From: Candidatus Methanorbis basalitermitum
GTDB taxonomy: Archaea; Halobacteriota; Methanomicrobia; Methanomicrobiales; Methanocorpusculaceae
NCBI GenBank assembly: GCA_031287415.1
Contig: JAITSY010000018.1
Coordinates: 1-64,000 of the forward strand
Direction: 5' to 3'
Length of the DNA: 64,000 nucleotides
The notes below the pieces were generated by a model. The model saw nothing but the letters and a program-made list of their open reading frames with translations, ran no database searches and had not been told where the DNA came from. The stretch's first letter is position 1. Each line of letters starts with the position of its first letter. Of the stretch, positions 23,171 through 34,165 are shown in pieces. A program made the position numbers and the translations under genes.

Positions 23171-23197
23171 CTGCACACCTCTATCAGAGGCGTGCAG
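23171..23197. repeat. Solo hairpin module (TGCACGCCTCT type)
   Basis: ctgcacacctctatcagaggcgtgcag, inverted repeat adjacent to the CARF-like gene 3' end. Confidence 0.7.
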
Positions 23198-23367
23198 CCT
23201 GACCAAGTTATACGCTTGCATCAGCTGCAGCGGTTGGAAAAAATGCACTTATCTTAAGTTCCGGAGCCATTTGGAATGAAGAAGTGCGGGTGCAGGTGTG
23301 AAACAGAAGAAGGGAGGAGACAACATCAAGAGATTTACGTACATACCGTCTGTACCCATTCATAAAA

Positions 23368-23479
23368 ATTGACTTTTGGTTGCAATGTATATATCTATAT
23401 ATATTTCATCATTTTTTATTGATATAGATAGTTATATTTCAGATCTGAAGATCTGTCCCCATTCAAACGGATAATCCCG
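23368..23479 (+). repeat. MITE-like repeat, diverged copy
   Basis: ttattgatatagatagttatatttcagatctgaagatctgtccccattcaaacggataatcccg; left end degenerate. Confidence 0.75.
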
Positions 23480-23503
23480 TATAAAAAGTATATTTCTAAA
23501 ACA

Positions 23504-24601
23504 TTATCTCTTCAAAATTCCGATATCCGACAGCATCGCAGGCAGATACTCCTTCGTCACGAAATCTAGACCGTGACTGGCGAACGCTTGCTGTTCTGAC
23601 TTCAGTCCCATCTCCAGCTGCAAATTAATCTCCTTCTTCCAGAAATCACTCCCAAACCGCGGATCGGACAGCTCTGCGTGCAGAGCGTTCACGTCCTGCT
23701 CCGTCAGCTTATCCGCAGGCAGATTGTAGTCGCGGATGTCAGAGGGCTTCACCCCGATAAACTGCGCCGAAGGCGTTGCCAGGAACTCTGACATATGTGC
23801 AGCCTTAATCGAGCCGTATGCCACCGAGGCGTAAATTCGGTACGACCAAGGATCCCCATCCGTGAACACAACGACCGGAATCTTCAGCTCCTCATTCAGC
23901 CGCTTCAGCATTCGCCGCGTCGCCCGGGTTGGTTGGCCCTTCAGATGCAGAAGAATCGTTTTGTACTCCTCATCAAATCCGTTCTCCTGCAAACGCGAAA
24001 ACATACCGCCGGTCTCAAGTGCAATCACGCAGGTCGCATTGTGATCCACCATCTCAATATTCTCCACGTTGTTCGGAATAGTATATCCCGCCTCACCCAC
24101 ATCGTCCTGGCAGTGAATCTCCTTCATCCCCCGGCGGGTATTCTCCCGTACCCGGAGAGGCCCGAAGATCGACGCCCCGTCCTCCTCCGGCCGCATGTGG
24201 AAGTACTCCCGCTGCAGACTCGTAATGATCTCTAGATCTTCCACCAGATAATTGCTCTCATTTTGTGCATGGAACTTCGCCTGTTTCCAGCCCTCTGAGA
24301 TATAATACATCTCTCTCAGCGTTGACGATCGATTTTCTGCAAGCTGCATCTTGATAAACCCAATCACATACGCCATTTTCAGCATATGAACCGCCGATTT
24401 CGCCGTTCCGGCATTCCGTGTACTCTCCTTCGAGCCGTACGTCCACACCTCGGAATCATCGTTGAACTCGAGATTATACTTTGTTCTGGTCGGAAGCGTA
24501 ATCGACGGTACATCGCCCGCATTCATCTGATCATACCAAATCTTAGCAATCTCCATCAACCGCTGCTTCGTCGCAAAATCGCGTTCCCGGGTATCAGACA
24601 T
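23504..24601 (-). CDS. top6A: DNA topoisomerase VI subunit A
   Basis: 365 aa Spo11/Top[44 protein letters not shown]. Confidence 0.95.
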   Translation of the reverse strand: MSDTRERDFATKQRLMEIAKIWYDQMNAGDVPSITLPTRTKYNLEFNDDSEVWTYGSKESTRNAGTAKSAVHMLKMAYVIGFIKMQLAENRSSTLREMYYISEGWKQAKFHAQNESNYLVEDLEIITSLQREYFHMRPEEDGASIFGPLRVRENTRRGMKEIHCQDDVGEAGYTIPNNVENIEMVDHNATCVIALETGGMFSRLQENGFDEEYKTILLHLKGQPTRATRRMLKRLNEELKIPVVVFTDGDPWSYRIYASVAYGSIKAAHMSEFLATPSAQFIGVKPSDIRDYNLPADKLTEQDVNALHAELSDPRFGSDFWKKEINLQLEMGLKSEQQAFASHGLDFVTKEYLPAMLSDIGILKR

Positions 24602-26396
24602 CTAAATCCACCTCCACTTTCAGATTTTCCGCAATACCCTGCAGATCCACAATACCTCCGCCAGCACCCGTATAAGACACCGCAAAGCTCTCCCCGGCAG
24701 AAAGCGTCTGTTTCCACACCTTCGTGTACTCACCATCCATCTCCGTCACAAAATTCGGAGAAATGGTCGCATCAACCGCTGAATCAGCTGAAATGTCGTA
24801 AAGCGTCACTTCCTGATCCTTTGTTGTGTAGTTATCGATCCGCATCGAAACCCTCCCATTCGAAGACCCTTTCTTCAGCACAACCCGCCGCATGATACGT
24901 CCCTCAATGAGGGAGGTATCCGGAGGCGGCAGTTCTACAATCTCCCCGACTTTCTGGGAAATCAGCGGAATCACTGCACAGATAGCCCGGGCGCGGTCTT
25001 CCTGCAGCTTGCTCTTGTCGCGGCGGGAGAGGAAGAGTTTGAGATCGCGGCCCAGTTCCTGCAGAGCAAGCGTAATCTCCCGTTCAACTTCGGGGACCGA
25101 AGCAATAGCATCCTTCGACTCGCTTGTGAACGGAACGTTCGTCGCCGCCACATGCACAAGAAGTAGAATTGGTCCCATCGGAAGAGCCTGTTGCGACACA
25201 CCGTAGTTCTTCCAGTTGACACTGGCGACCGCCGACGTGATGGCACAGGCGCCCTGCTGATACAGCAGCGGCACGCGGTTGGCAAATCGGAGAAGTATCG
25301 CCGTTCCTTCGACAGACAGCTTACCCCCGTAGCCGATAGCCGCCTCCACAATAAACGAGTTGCCGCCGAACACACTGCCCGGTCGGGTGCGTGCCTTGAT
25401 GAAATCAAGCTGAAACTCTTTTTCCATCCCCTTCACGATCAGATCCTCAGTAATTGGGGAAAGACACTGGGCAGCAGATGGGGCAGGAATTTTTACCGTC
25501 TGCATCGCGTCCAGTAGTGGGTTGAGCTGCTCAAGTGGGAGGGAAGACGCTTTTGCTGTCTGCGGTAAGTGAGCAGCCGCACAGATCTCCACTGCCGTCT
25601 TCTCGCCGACCCTGGAGAAGCTTTCTATCAGGAACTCCTTCAGGGGCCGATCAGAGGCAGCTGTCATGCGTTTCAAAACTCCCAGCTCAATACCGTACGG
25701 GTGAGGCCTGATGGAGATCGGGCAGGGAGGCACATCATTTGAGACGCGATCGAAGCTGAGGACCTCGTCGTCGATTTCCACCCTGAACCTGGCATGCGGG
25801 TTGACGACCGAGGTGTACTTGAGGTACTCCACGAGCTTCTTCTTCGCCTGCATTGTACTCTTGAATTCAAGCTCAATGCGTGTTCCATGCGGCAGTACCC
25901 AGTCGATCTCTTCATGCAAGAGAATTTCAGGCTCGTTCGTCTCGGTCTTGATGGCAAGCGTCATCCTGTGGGCTTTCGCTTTTGCATTGGTGCGGGAGAT
26001 GACCAATGCAGGTTTGCTGGTGGTGAGTTGTGCATACAGCACGGCTGCCGAGATGCCGATACCCTGTTGGCCGCGGGTTTGCCGGACCTGATGGAACCGC
26101 GATCCGTAGAGCAGTTTGGCAAAAACCGACGGCATTTTCTCGGGGATGATGCCGGGCCCGTTGTCTTCGACGACGACGCGGAAAACATCTATCCCCATTT
26201 TGCGAATCGAAACGAGAATGTCAGGGAGAACCTCGGCCTCTTCACAGGCGTCAAGGGAGTTGTCGATGGCTTCTTTGACGGTGGTGATGATTCCCCGTGT
26301 GGGTGAGTCAAAACCGAGCATATGCTTGTTCTTTTCAAAAAATTCTGCTACACTGATGCTCCGCTGTTTTTTGGCGAGGTCCTCAGCAAGAATCAT
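24594..26396 (-). CDS. top6B: DNA topoisomerase VI subunit B
   Basis: GHKL ATPase: [46 protein letters not shown]. Confidence 0.95.
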   Translation of the reverse strand: MILAEDLAKKQRSISVAEFFEKNKHMLGFDSPTRGIITTVKEAIDNSLDACEEAEVLPDILVSIRKMGIDVFRVVVEDNGPGIIPEKMPSVFAKLLYGSRFHQVRQTRGQQGIGISAAVLYAQLTTSKPALVISRTNAKAKAHRMTLAIKTETNEPEILLHEEIDWVLPHGTRIELEFKSTMQAKKKLVEYLKYTSVVNPHARFRVEIDDEVLSFDRVSNDVPPCPISIRPHPYGIELGVLKRMTAASDRPLKEFLIESFSRVGEKTAVEICAAAHLPQTAKASSLPLEQLNPLLDAMQTVKIPAPSAAQCLSPITEDLIVKGMEKEFQLDFIKARTRPGSVFGGNSFIVEAAIGYGGKLSVEGTAILLRFANRVPLLYQQGACAITSAVASVNWKNYGVSQQALPMGPILLLVHVAATNVPFTSESKDAIASVPEVEREITLALQELGRDLKLFLSRRDKSKLQEDRARAICAVIPLISQKVGEIVELPPPDTSLIEGRIMRRVVLKKGSSNGRVSMRIDNYTTKDQEVTLYDISADSAVDATISPNFVTEMDGEYTKVWKQTLSAGESFAVSYTGAGGGIVDLQGIAENLKVEVDLDV

Positions 26397-27615
26397 TGAC
26401 TACCTCATCAACTGCCTCCCCAAGGCTTGTCTTTTTCTGGCTTGCGGATGCAAGATTTTTCAGCGTGACAGTGCCTGATGTAGCCTCGTTTGCGCCGATG
26501 AGGACAGCATAGGAGGCACCGGATTTGATTGCGGAGGATAGCTGTGCGCCGAAACTCCTGTCCATCAAATCCATGACTGCGGTAACGCCAGCTGCCCGGA
26601 ATGCGGCGGCGGCGGTATAGGCGGCGCTTCGTGAAGCAGGCGTGCAGACAACTGCAACGATTGGAGCTGCCTCAGGCCTGAGTTCACCAAATGAGACCAT
26701 GACACGATCAAAGCCAATGGCGAATCCGCAGCTTGGCACATCCTTTCCACCGAAGAGGTGAGCGAGCCGGTAGACGCCCCCGCCGAGGATCTGGTTTTCG
26801 GCACCGAGATTGTCGGCGAATCCTTCAAAGACCATGCCTGTGTAATAGTCAAGGCCCCGGGCGATGCCGAAGTTCTGGGCAAACGGGATGTTTTGGTCTT
26901 TGAGGCAGCTAAAGGTCTCTTCGATTCTCGGTTTTTCGGGGATGTCTCCCGTAACAGCCCAGACATCGTCAAGGGTCTGTGCGGTGATAAGCCGTACAAG
27001 CGGCTCGCAGAGGTCGGCGCGGCCGATTGAGGCAAGACTGTTTTCGAAAAGATTCATGTCCCGCTTGTCAAGAGCGGCCATGACTCTTTTTTGCTCAACG
27101 GTGTTGAGTCCTGCAAGCATGTGCCTCATGGGGGCGAGGTGACCTATCTTTAAGATGAACTGTACACCGGAACATCGGAGCAGCTCATAGGAGAGGGCGA
27201 TGACCTCTGCATCGGCTGCCGGAGAGTCAGCACCGATAAGCTCAGCGCCGAACTGCCAGAATTGCCGATATCGTCCTTTCTGCGGCCGTTCGTAGCGGAA
27301 GCATTCAGCGAAGTAGAACCAGCGGATGGGTTTTGGGGCGACCTGTGCTTCGTTGACATAGGCCCGGGAGACTGCAGCGGTTATTTCGGGACGCAGAGCA
27401 ATTTTCCTGCCGCCCTTGTCTTCGAAGGCGTACATCTCGCCGATGATGCCTTTGCCGGATTTGGCAGTGAAGAGTTCCTGTTCTTCAAACATGGGGGTGA
27501 CGATCTCGCCGTAGCCAAATGTTGCGGCAACGTTCCGCATCCGGCGTTCGATGTATCTCCGCTGGGCCATTTCTGCAGGAAGGAAGTCCCGCGTTCCGCG
27601 TGGTTTTTGCAGCAT
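26383..27615 (-). CDS. hisS: Histidine--tRNA ligase
   Basis: [49 protein letters not shown]; class II motifs; start chosen at 27615 (overlaps upstream stop). Confidence 0.94.
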   Translation of the reverse strand: MLQKPRGTRDFLPAEMAQRRYIERRMRNVAATFGYGEIVTPMFEEQELFTAKSGKGIIGEMYAFEDKGGRKIALRPEITAAVSRAYVNEAQVAPKPIRWFYFAECFRYERPQKGRYRQFWQFGAELIGADSPAADAEVIALSYELLRCSGVQFILKIGHLAPMRHMLAGLNTVEQKRVMAALDKRDMNLFENSLASIGRADLCEPLVRLITAQTLDDVWAVTGDIPEKPRIEETFSCLKDQNIPFAQNFGIARGLDYYTGMVFEGFADNLGAENQILGGGVYRLAHLFGGKDVPSCGFAIGFDRVMVSFGELRPEAAPIVAVVCTPASRSAAYTAAAAFRAAGVTAVMDLMDRSFGAQLSSAIKSGASYAVLIGANEATSGTVTLKNLASASQKKTSLGEAVDEVVNDSC

Positions 27616-27953
27616 TACCGTTTCCTCCCCTGGATGTATCCTGGGGCCGCCCCGGTTAATCTCTGCCATGTCGATTCGTTGCCTTTCCATACGTTGCACC
27701 GCACGATTCTGGACTGCAGGTACATTGCAAGAAGGATGAGGCCGCATCCGAGATAGAGGAAGGTTTTGCCGGAACGGCCAACAAGGGCTGCGGCAAACCA
27801 GCCGAGAGCGGTACACAGCACGCCCTGATATGCGGCTTTGCGGTAGTCTTCCAAGCCAGTCCTGATGAAGATGCGGGTGTCTCGAAGCCAGAGGAATGAG
27901 ACGACGATTGCACCAAAGGTGACGATGCATGTTATTGGATCAACGATGTCCAT
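27615..27953 (-). CDS. Small membrane protein upstream of hisS
   Basis: 112 aa with three hydrophobic segments; stop overlaps the hisS start. Confidence 0.6.
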   Translation of the reverse strand: MDIVDPITCIVTFGAIVVSFLWLRDTRIFIRTGLEDYRKAAYQGVLCTALGWFAAALVGRSGKTFLYLGCGLILLAMYLQSRIVRCNVWKGNESTWQRLTGAAPGYIQGRKR

Positions 27954-28023
27954 AAATGTATAAATATTGGGTGAGAATGGTCTTTAAGGATGGGGGTTAG
28001 ATAGGTGCTGGGTTCTTGGGGAT

Positions 28024-28074
28024 GCTGCAAAGCCAAAGATTTTGCAGGGCTTGTGGGATCGCTACCCCGCGACG
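28024..28074. repeat. Modular hairpin repeat (CTGCAAAGCC module plus degenerate second hairpin)
   Basis: tgctgcaaagccaaagattttgcagggcttgtgggatcgctaccccgcgacgaaaa. Confidence 0.6.
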
Positions 28075-28126
28075 AAAAATTTATTTTATAATTTGATTGA
28101 TTATTGTTATAATGTCAGGTCGAATC

Positions 28127-28749
28127 TTAATATAATTTATATTTATATAACTCACAATTATATATATTATTTGCTTTATGTAATTGAATTGATCCCAATA
28201 GCTTGCGCTTGCGAATAGTCTCCTCAACCCATTCGGGAAACTTCTTCTTAATATCGTTGTAGGCATCCTTTGGATTCGGATCATGACAGGCTACAATGTT
28301 CTTCGCTGAAAACACAGCTCCTGGATATAGCGACCATAGCCAACATATCAGATCTCTATAATTTGACGGAATCTGGTTCACTTCAACCGGACCAATTTTC
28401 AACGAAAAAATGGATCATCTCCCTGGTCGCACGGTTGTCCTTCTCCATCCTTAAGATTCTGAATATAGATTCCCACAACTCCGAGTCCTACATTCCAGGT
28501 CCGCTCGATCTCCTATTTTACCCATTTACGACTCGCCGTCTGACTTCCAACCAACACCACAAGACATGTGCATTCGTCTAAATTCTTATCAATCCAATCT
28601 GCGATAGACTGCTCTCCACGACGTTTTATGTTTTCCCATTCAGCCACTGAAACTGGCTCATTTCCATCTATCACTCCTATGTTTCGTATCTGTTGCACTC
28701 AAAATACATCATTATAGTAATGAAAACTGTAGAATACTCTTCGTTTCAT
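28127..28749 (-). pseudogene. TIR-like (DUF1863/MTH538; Thoeris ThsB-like) protein with two stops and one frameshift
   Basis: aggagatatgtATG start; reconstructed MKRRVFYSFHYYNDVF*VQQIRNIGVIDGNEPVSVAEWENIKRRGEQSIADWIDKNLDECTCLVVLVGSQTASRKWVK*EIERTWNVGLGVVGIYIQNLKDGEGQPCDQGDDPFF[fs]LKIGPVEVNQIPSNYRD...DAYNDIKKKFPEWVEETIRKRK. Confidence 0.85.
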
Positions 28750-29269
28750 ACATATCTCCTAGTAATAAATGTGTAACGGATACCCTATATCCATAGGATG
28801 ATAAATAAGCGAAAACAAACAAAATAAATACGATAAACTTATTTTACCCGTTTTCAGATGGCACTAAAGTCATCTCCGTTTTGCAGTTGATTACATGAGG
28901 ATTATATTAGGTATACATTTAACTTAATACATGCCAATATTCCATTTAAACCAGATCTACACTCCCCATATCCCCTTTTTTTCAAATGTGTTGCGAGAGA
29001 AAGTAGATTAACGTTAGATATATATTATCTTATTAAAAGACATAATTCTGATATATTATTGAGAAAGCGAGGAGTTCATCAGGCCTCTGAATGTCCTTAC
29101 CCACAGCCTCCTGTTGATCTGCTCAAACACTGCGTCTGCGAGTCCCTGCTGATTCAGGTGGGCGGGATAGGGCCGGATAATGCTGTCGGCCAGCATCTCA
29201 CTGGTTGATGTTTGTCAAAAGTCCGTACCCCGTGGGTAGCTCTGTCTATCAAGTTCGTACATTGCTGCA

Positions 29270-29865
29270 TTACCGATAGTCTGGGTCTTGTTCTGCGGGG
29301 CAGAAGTTACAGAGTGCTGAGGGAAGGTCCTTTTCTTTGTCGCGAATTGGGCAGAGGACACGGTGGCCTTCCTGCCGGACGGTTGCTCCGCCGGGGAACG
29401 GCAGACCTATAGGATGACCGCATCCACCTTCTATCAGCATTACATATCCGTATACCAGCCGATAGAAAAATTTGCTGAGCGGGTGTTCCATCTGCGGGAA
29501 CGGATCATCGGTTTTTCTAGTTCTGACCAAGTACACGGTCCGTGCGATCTCCCAGTACTTTCTCCAGAGTTCCGGGTTCTTAAGGGGCACATCCGCAAAA
29601 TTCAGGGTCCGGTACATCGTTATGAACCTGTGATGCTGATCCAGCAAATCAGTGCTGTATGGCAGGTAGGCCCTCTGATAGGGGTTGGGGAGTTTTGCTG
29701 CCTCACGGCAGATGCATCCTCCGATGTACTGGAGATCAAAAACTGTGTATCTGCTTAGGGCAGTCCCGATCTTTACCACAGCCTCAGCTGTTCCGGCTGC
29801 TGCCTGGAGATCCGTGATCGTCTTGCTGATGAGCAGTCCCGCCTCATTGTCTGAAAGAGACAGGC
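29270..29865 (-). CDS. DUF2115 (UPF0305) family protein
   Basis: C-terminal GGCGHPIGLPFPGGATVRQEGHRVLCPIRDKEKDLPSALCNFCPAEQ is typical of DUF2115; the exact start is uncertain. Confidence 0.75.
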
Positions 29866-29936
29866 AGTTCATCTGCGGAGAACTGCTGCGGTTCCAAGCA
29901 GTGCAAGGATCGGCAGTACTGCGCAGATGGAAGAAC

Positions 29937-29960
29937 GGCAAAGCCAAAGGCTTTGCAGCC
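29937..29960. repeat. Solo hairpin module (GGCAAAGCC-AAA-GGCTTTGC)
   Basis: ggcaaagccaaaggctttgcagcc palindrome. Confidence 0.6.
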
Positions 29961-30211
29961 CAAAGCGACAGATATGAGGGAGATTCATGAGAAATAGATC
30001 AGTGTGAAAACGGATAAATGAATCGCCAGCGGCATCAGGATGTAGCCCTGAGCGTGCCGTTTCCTTTGGTGTCATCAGTGTGTGATATTGTTCGGTTTGT
30101 TGCCGGAGCTTGTGCCGCCGGACATCGTGAACCTGCCGCTGGCAACATCCACCCCGCCGTCATAGTTGCCATAGCCTCCACTCGCGGTGTTGCAGACTGG
30201 CAGGCGCAAAA

Positions 30212-30242
30212 GTTGCATGGCAGCGGAACCCGCTGCCCTGCT
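30212..30242. repeat. Solo GTTGCATGGCAGCGG hairpin module
   Basis: gttgcatggcagcggaacccgctgccctgct, related to the 12574, 22144 and 52809 loci. Confidence 0.7.
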
Positions 30243-30410
30243 ACTCTCCGAAAAACCCGAGCGCACGCAATAAACCTCATCCCTATCCGGCACGAATATA
30301 TCTTCACTGTGCCGCATGAATACAAAAAATATCCGCATCAGCGAAAGAAGCAGCCAACAAAAAAACTGCAGGGCAGAAAATCTCAGGAAAAAGTCCAGCA
30401 AAAAGAGATG

Positions 30411-30522
30411 CTGCACGCTTCTGATAGAAGTTATGCCGACACAGTCGGCGACGTGCACGTGCATTGCATGGCAGCGGGACAAACATCTCGCCAGAGGCGC
30501 AGTCGTTCCGCTGCCATGCAAC
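30411..30522. repeat. Modular hairpin repeat with expanded arms, overlapping the start of the downstream CDS
   Basis: ctgcacgcttctgatagaagttatgccgacacagtcggcgacgtgcacgtgcattgcatggcagcgggacaaacatctcgccagaggcgcagtcgttccgctgccatgcaac. Confidence 0.85.
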
Positions 30523-33188
30523 TGAAGCCAGGGTATTATGTTGCGGCAGATAGTGACGGCTATCTGACAAAATATCTCTTCTGGTGCCCGAAATGTAACA
30601 TCCCTCTCGTTGCAAAGACCTGTTTGTGCGGTGTCGAGACTGAGAAAATACCCCTCCAGCAGCCGTATGACATACGTCCCGTTCTCAAAGCCGATCGCGA
30701 TCTCCTGCAGAGGTTGATCACTGACCGGTTCGGTCCCCGCGCGATCCTGCCCCAGGTGATGGTCTTCAACAAAGCAGGCGGTCTTGACCGCAATGATCTC
30801 ATCATCGCAAACGGTGTGCGGTTTGCCTGGCTGTGGTTTGACCCCGTTGCGCGGAGTTTCCAGTTTGGCATTGAGGCAGCAGCACTGCCTCACCTCATCG
30901 GCAAAGCCGAAAAAAACATCATCGATCTGGAAACAGCCGCGCTGTCACTCCCCGCAGGACGGTTAGGTGGAAAAAAAGTTGCCGTCGCAACCGACGCAAT
31001 GGATGGTGTCGTCATTCTCAAATACAAATCAAAACACGGCACCGGTATCTTAAAAGACGGCTCGGTCAGGATCAAGGAACTTGCTCGGATCGAGCCAGTG
31101 TCCGGCATGGCCAACCCTTCATGGGAGGCCGTTGTTGAACGCAATGCCTTTCATCTCAAAAACATGGAACGGGCCGCTGTCCGCGAGATCAAGCAGAATC
31201 TTGGGCTTGCCCCGACTGCGAACTGCTCCTTCTCCGGAGGCAAGGACAGCGCGGCAGCACGGTACATCGCGCAAAAAGCCGGGATATCTGATGCATTTTT
31301 CCTCGACACCGGTCTTGAGTTTCCGGAGACGATTGCATTCGTCAAAAGCGAAAACGTCCACATCATCCAAAAGGCAGGTGATTTCTGGCAGGCAGTGGAA
31401 AAGGCCGGACCGCCAGGAAAGGATCACCGCTGGTGCTGCAAGCTCTTAAAGCTCAATCCCCTCAAGGCACATCTTGTCGACATCGGTCCATGCGTTACTG
31501 TTCAGGGAAACCGATGGTACGAGTCATGGAACCGCGCATCCCTTGACGCTGTCGCGCAGAACCCGAACAACCCGATGCAGATCAATCTCTCGCCGATCCG
31601 AGCATGGCGGGCGCTGGACGTCTTCCTGTACCTATGGCTGCGGAAGATCCCCTACAATCCTCTCTACGACCGCGGATATGAGCGGATAGGCTGTTATCTC
31701 TGCCCTGCAATGCTCGAGTCTGAGTCTGCGGCTATGCAGACAACCCATCCGGCGCTGGCATCTCGATGGGAGGAGTTCCTCAACCGCTGGGCTGCCGACC
31801 ACAGCCTGCCGCCGGAGTTCGTCAATTGGGGCCTATGGCGGTGGAAAGAGCTGCCACCGAAGATGAAGGAGCTTGTCCGCCGTGCAAACCTCGATCTCTC
31901 AGAAAAACCGATCCGCCGCAGTACTCCGTCCTTGGCTGCCCGTTTGATGCCTGAGGGAAAGGTAGGTGGCATTGCGGGTGTTGGTGACGCCGAGAGCTCT
32001 GTTGCGGCTTCCATCGATTGGGGTTCTCTGCGGGCACAATTCCCGATGATAGGCGATCTCATCTATTTTGATAATGCAGCAACTTCGTTTGCTCCTGAGC
32101 CGGTGATTGCGGCAATGGATCAGTTTGAGAGGACTTACCGGGCAAATGTCGGCCGAGGTGTTCACCGGTTGACGCGGATTGCGAGCCAGAAGTACTGGCA
32201 TGCCCACGAAAAGGTTGCGGAGTTTATCAATGGAACGACGGGTACCACTGTGTTCGTGAAAAACACCACCGAAGCTGTGACGATGATTGCCCGAGGCCTT
32301 GACTGGAAGCAAGGGGATGTGATCGTGACCACAATTCTTGAGCACCACTCTAATCTTCTGCCGTGGCGGGCGCTGGAAAAGTACGGTGTTGCGATTCGCA
32401 TCATCGGCCTCCATCCCGACCTCACGTTCGACATGGAGGCATTTGAGGCTGCAATGGCTGACCCTGTCCGACTGGTTGCCACAACGCAGGTTTCCAATGT
32501 CACCGGAACGCTCGTGCCAATTGCCAAAATTGTCGCCCTTTGCAGAAAACACAATGCTCTTCTTGCGGTGGATGCCGCCCAATCCGTGCCTCACATGCCG
32601 GTCGACGTTACTGCAATGTGTGCGGACTTTGTCTCCTTCTCCGGTCACAAGATGTGCGGTCCCACGGGAACAGGTGTTCTCTGGATGAAAAAACCGATTT
32701 TAGAGCCGCTGTTTCTCGGCGGCGGCATGGTTGAGCACGTGGACGATGCCAGTTTCACGCCTGCAGCCGGCTTCCACCGCTACGAGGCAGGCACACCGAA
32801 CATTGTGGGCGGCATCGGTCTTGGCGAAGCAGTCGCATTTTTAAAAGGGATAGGCATGCAAAATATCGAAGATCGCGAACGGCAGCTTGTCAACCGGCTG
32901 ATAGAAAAACTCTCTGCAGTTCCTGGTGTGCGGGTGTATGCGCCCGCGGACCCGAAGCAGCGGATTAGTGTTGTTTCTTTCACCATCGATGGCATCCCAC
33001 CGCACGAGGTCGCCGCATCTCTGGACGATGAAGGCGGTATCATGGTCCGTTCCGGCATGCACTGTGCAGAACCTCTAATGCGGTATCTCGGATGCCAGGA
33101 AGGGATGGTTCGGGCAAGTCTTGCGTTCTACAATACAGAGTCTGAGATAGACACGCTTGCGGCAATGGTCCGGGAGATGGCAGCGTGA
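30516..33188 (+). CDS. PAPS-reductase-like PP-loop protein fused to a SufS-type cysteine desulfurase
   Basis: Zn ribbon FWCPKCNIPLVAKTCLCG; SFSGGKDSAAARYIAQKAG and FLDTGLEFPET; RWCCKLLKLNPLK; then DLIYFDNAATSFAPEPVIAAM, SGHKMCGPTGTGVLWM, RSGMHCAEPLMRYLG. One continuous frame. Confidence 0.9.
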   Translation: MQLKPGYYVAADSDGYLTKYLFWCPKCNIPLVAKTCLCGVETEKIPLQQPYDIRPVLKADRDLLQRLITDRFGPRAILPQVMVFNKAGGLDRNDLIIANGVRFAWLWFDPVARSFQFGIEAAALPHLIGKAEKNIIDLETAALSLPAGRLGGKKVAVATDAMDGVVILKYKSKHGTGILKDGSVRIKELARIEPVSGMANPSWEAVVERNAFHLKNMERAAVREIKQNLGLAPTANCSFSGGKDSAAARYIAQKAGISDAFFLDTGLEFPETIAFVKSENVHIIQKAGDFWQAVEKAGPPGKDHRWCCKLLKLNPLKAHLVDIGPCVTVQGNRWYESWNRASLDAVAQNPNNPMQINLSPIRAWRALDVFLYLWLRKIPYNPLYDRGYERIGCYLCPAMLESESAAMQTTHPALASRWEEFLNRWAADHSLPPEFVNWGLWRWKELPPKMKELVRRANLDLSEKPIRRSTPSLAARLMPEGKVGGIAGVGDAESSVAASIDWGSLRAQFPMIGDLIYFDNAATSFAPEPVIAAMDQFERTYRANVGRGVHRLTRIASQKYWHAHEKVAEFINGTTGTTVFVKNTTEAVTMIARGLDWKQGDVIVTTILEHHSNLLPWRALEKYGVAIRIIGLHPDLTFDMEAFEAAMADPVRLVATTQVSNVTGTLVPIAKIVALCRKHNALLAVDAAQSVPHMPVDVTAMCADFVSFSGHKMCGPTGTGVLWMKKPILEPLFLGGGMVEHVDDASFTPAAGFHRYEAGTPNIVGGIGLGEAVAFLKGIGMQNIEDRERQLVNRLIEKLSAVPGVRVYAPADPKQRISVVSFTIDGIPPHEVAASLDDEGGIMVRSGMHCAEPLMRYLGCQEGMVRASLAFYNTESEIDTLAAMVREMAA

Positions 33189-33885
33189 CTCTCGTTTTGA
33201 CCATTCTCGTGGACTGCGCTGGTGTGATTGGGGGTAGCAGAATCGCCGCGGCAAACGCTCCCATCAAAAAATTCATCTTAACTCACCCGAAGGCCATGCG
33301 GCTCCGCATCTCTGTTACTCAGACATTGCCATGTGGTATGTAGGCCCCGAGCCGATTCTCGCTGGAGAGCTTGAATGGATCGATCTGCCGTCCGGCGGCT
33401 ACCGCTCTTCACTTACCCATGGGGTAAACCTTGCAGGACAGATGCTTTCCGCCGCAAAACCGGATGTCCGGCAGGTTGCCCTTCTCATCTCTGATGGGAC
33501 CCTGTCAAATCCCGAAGAGATTGTTGAGGCAGTGCTTGCGAAGAGGTTCCACAACTCAGTCACCTGTGTTGCAGCTCCGCTGACTGGTAAGGTGAACCTT
33601 GAAGTTTTGCAGATGTTTGCCGGGGATCGCGTGTTTGATGAAACGATCTTTCCGATCCCCATCTCTTCCTTGCCTCTGTTAACGAGACCGTTCCTGCGGC
33701 TGTCGCAACACGGTCTGCTGCCGTTACCGCAACACTGACCTGCAAAATCGATCTTGGCAGCGGTGATCCCTTCTCGCTGTCCCTGTCCGGCGGCGATATA
33801 CTGGTCGCAAAGCAGGAGATACGGACAGCACTTGATCTGTTTGGCAGTGGCGACGATGTAGTTCGAGAAAAAGTGCGAAGTACGT
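33185..33885 (+). pseudogene. vWA-domain protein with two frameshifts
   Basis: GTG overlaps the stop of the fusion gene; LVLTILVDCAGVIGGSRIAAANAPIKKFI, then after an indel YSDIAMWYVGPEPI...GGYRSSLTHGVNLAGQML...ALLISDGTLSN, then after a second indel NETVPAAVATRSAAVTATLTCKIDLGSGDPFSLSLSGGD. Confidence 0.65.
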
Positions 33886-34165
33886 AAGGTGCGTACTCTA
33901 ATTGTATCGTGTTCATCGGGCAGTCCCTCTTTGATGCCCGCGTATTCGTTCTGCTGCTCCGTCCTCGATCGATTTCATAGAAGTTAGAGGTGAGGGGGAT
34001 GGCTGTTTTTGGGAGCCAAGAATCGTTTGGAACAATCGGATGCAGTGCCCGTACAATTCAGCATCCGCACTCGCAGAACAAACGCTTAACCCCTCGGTTT
34101 CAATACTGCTGCCGACCAATATACGAAACACAGACGCTGTTGGATTTCAAAAGGGGGACATCAGA

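Noticed and set aside
28680-28700. TGA in the TIR gene as selenocysteine
   Set aside because: No SECIS-like context was seen and the gene has a second stop and a frameshift.
30075-30893. 272-aa minus-strand ORF
   Set aside because: Mostly antisense to the PAPS reductase-like gene and the hairpin repeats; only a short terminal stretch resembles a surface-protein remnant.
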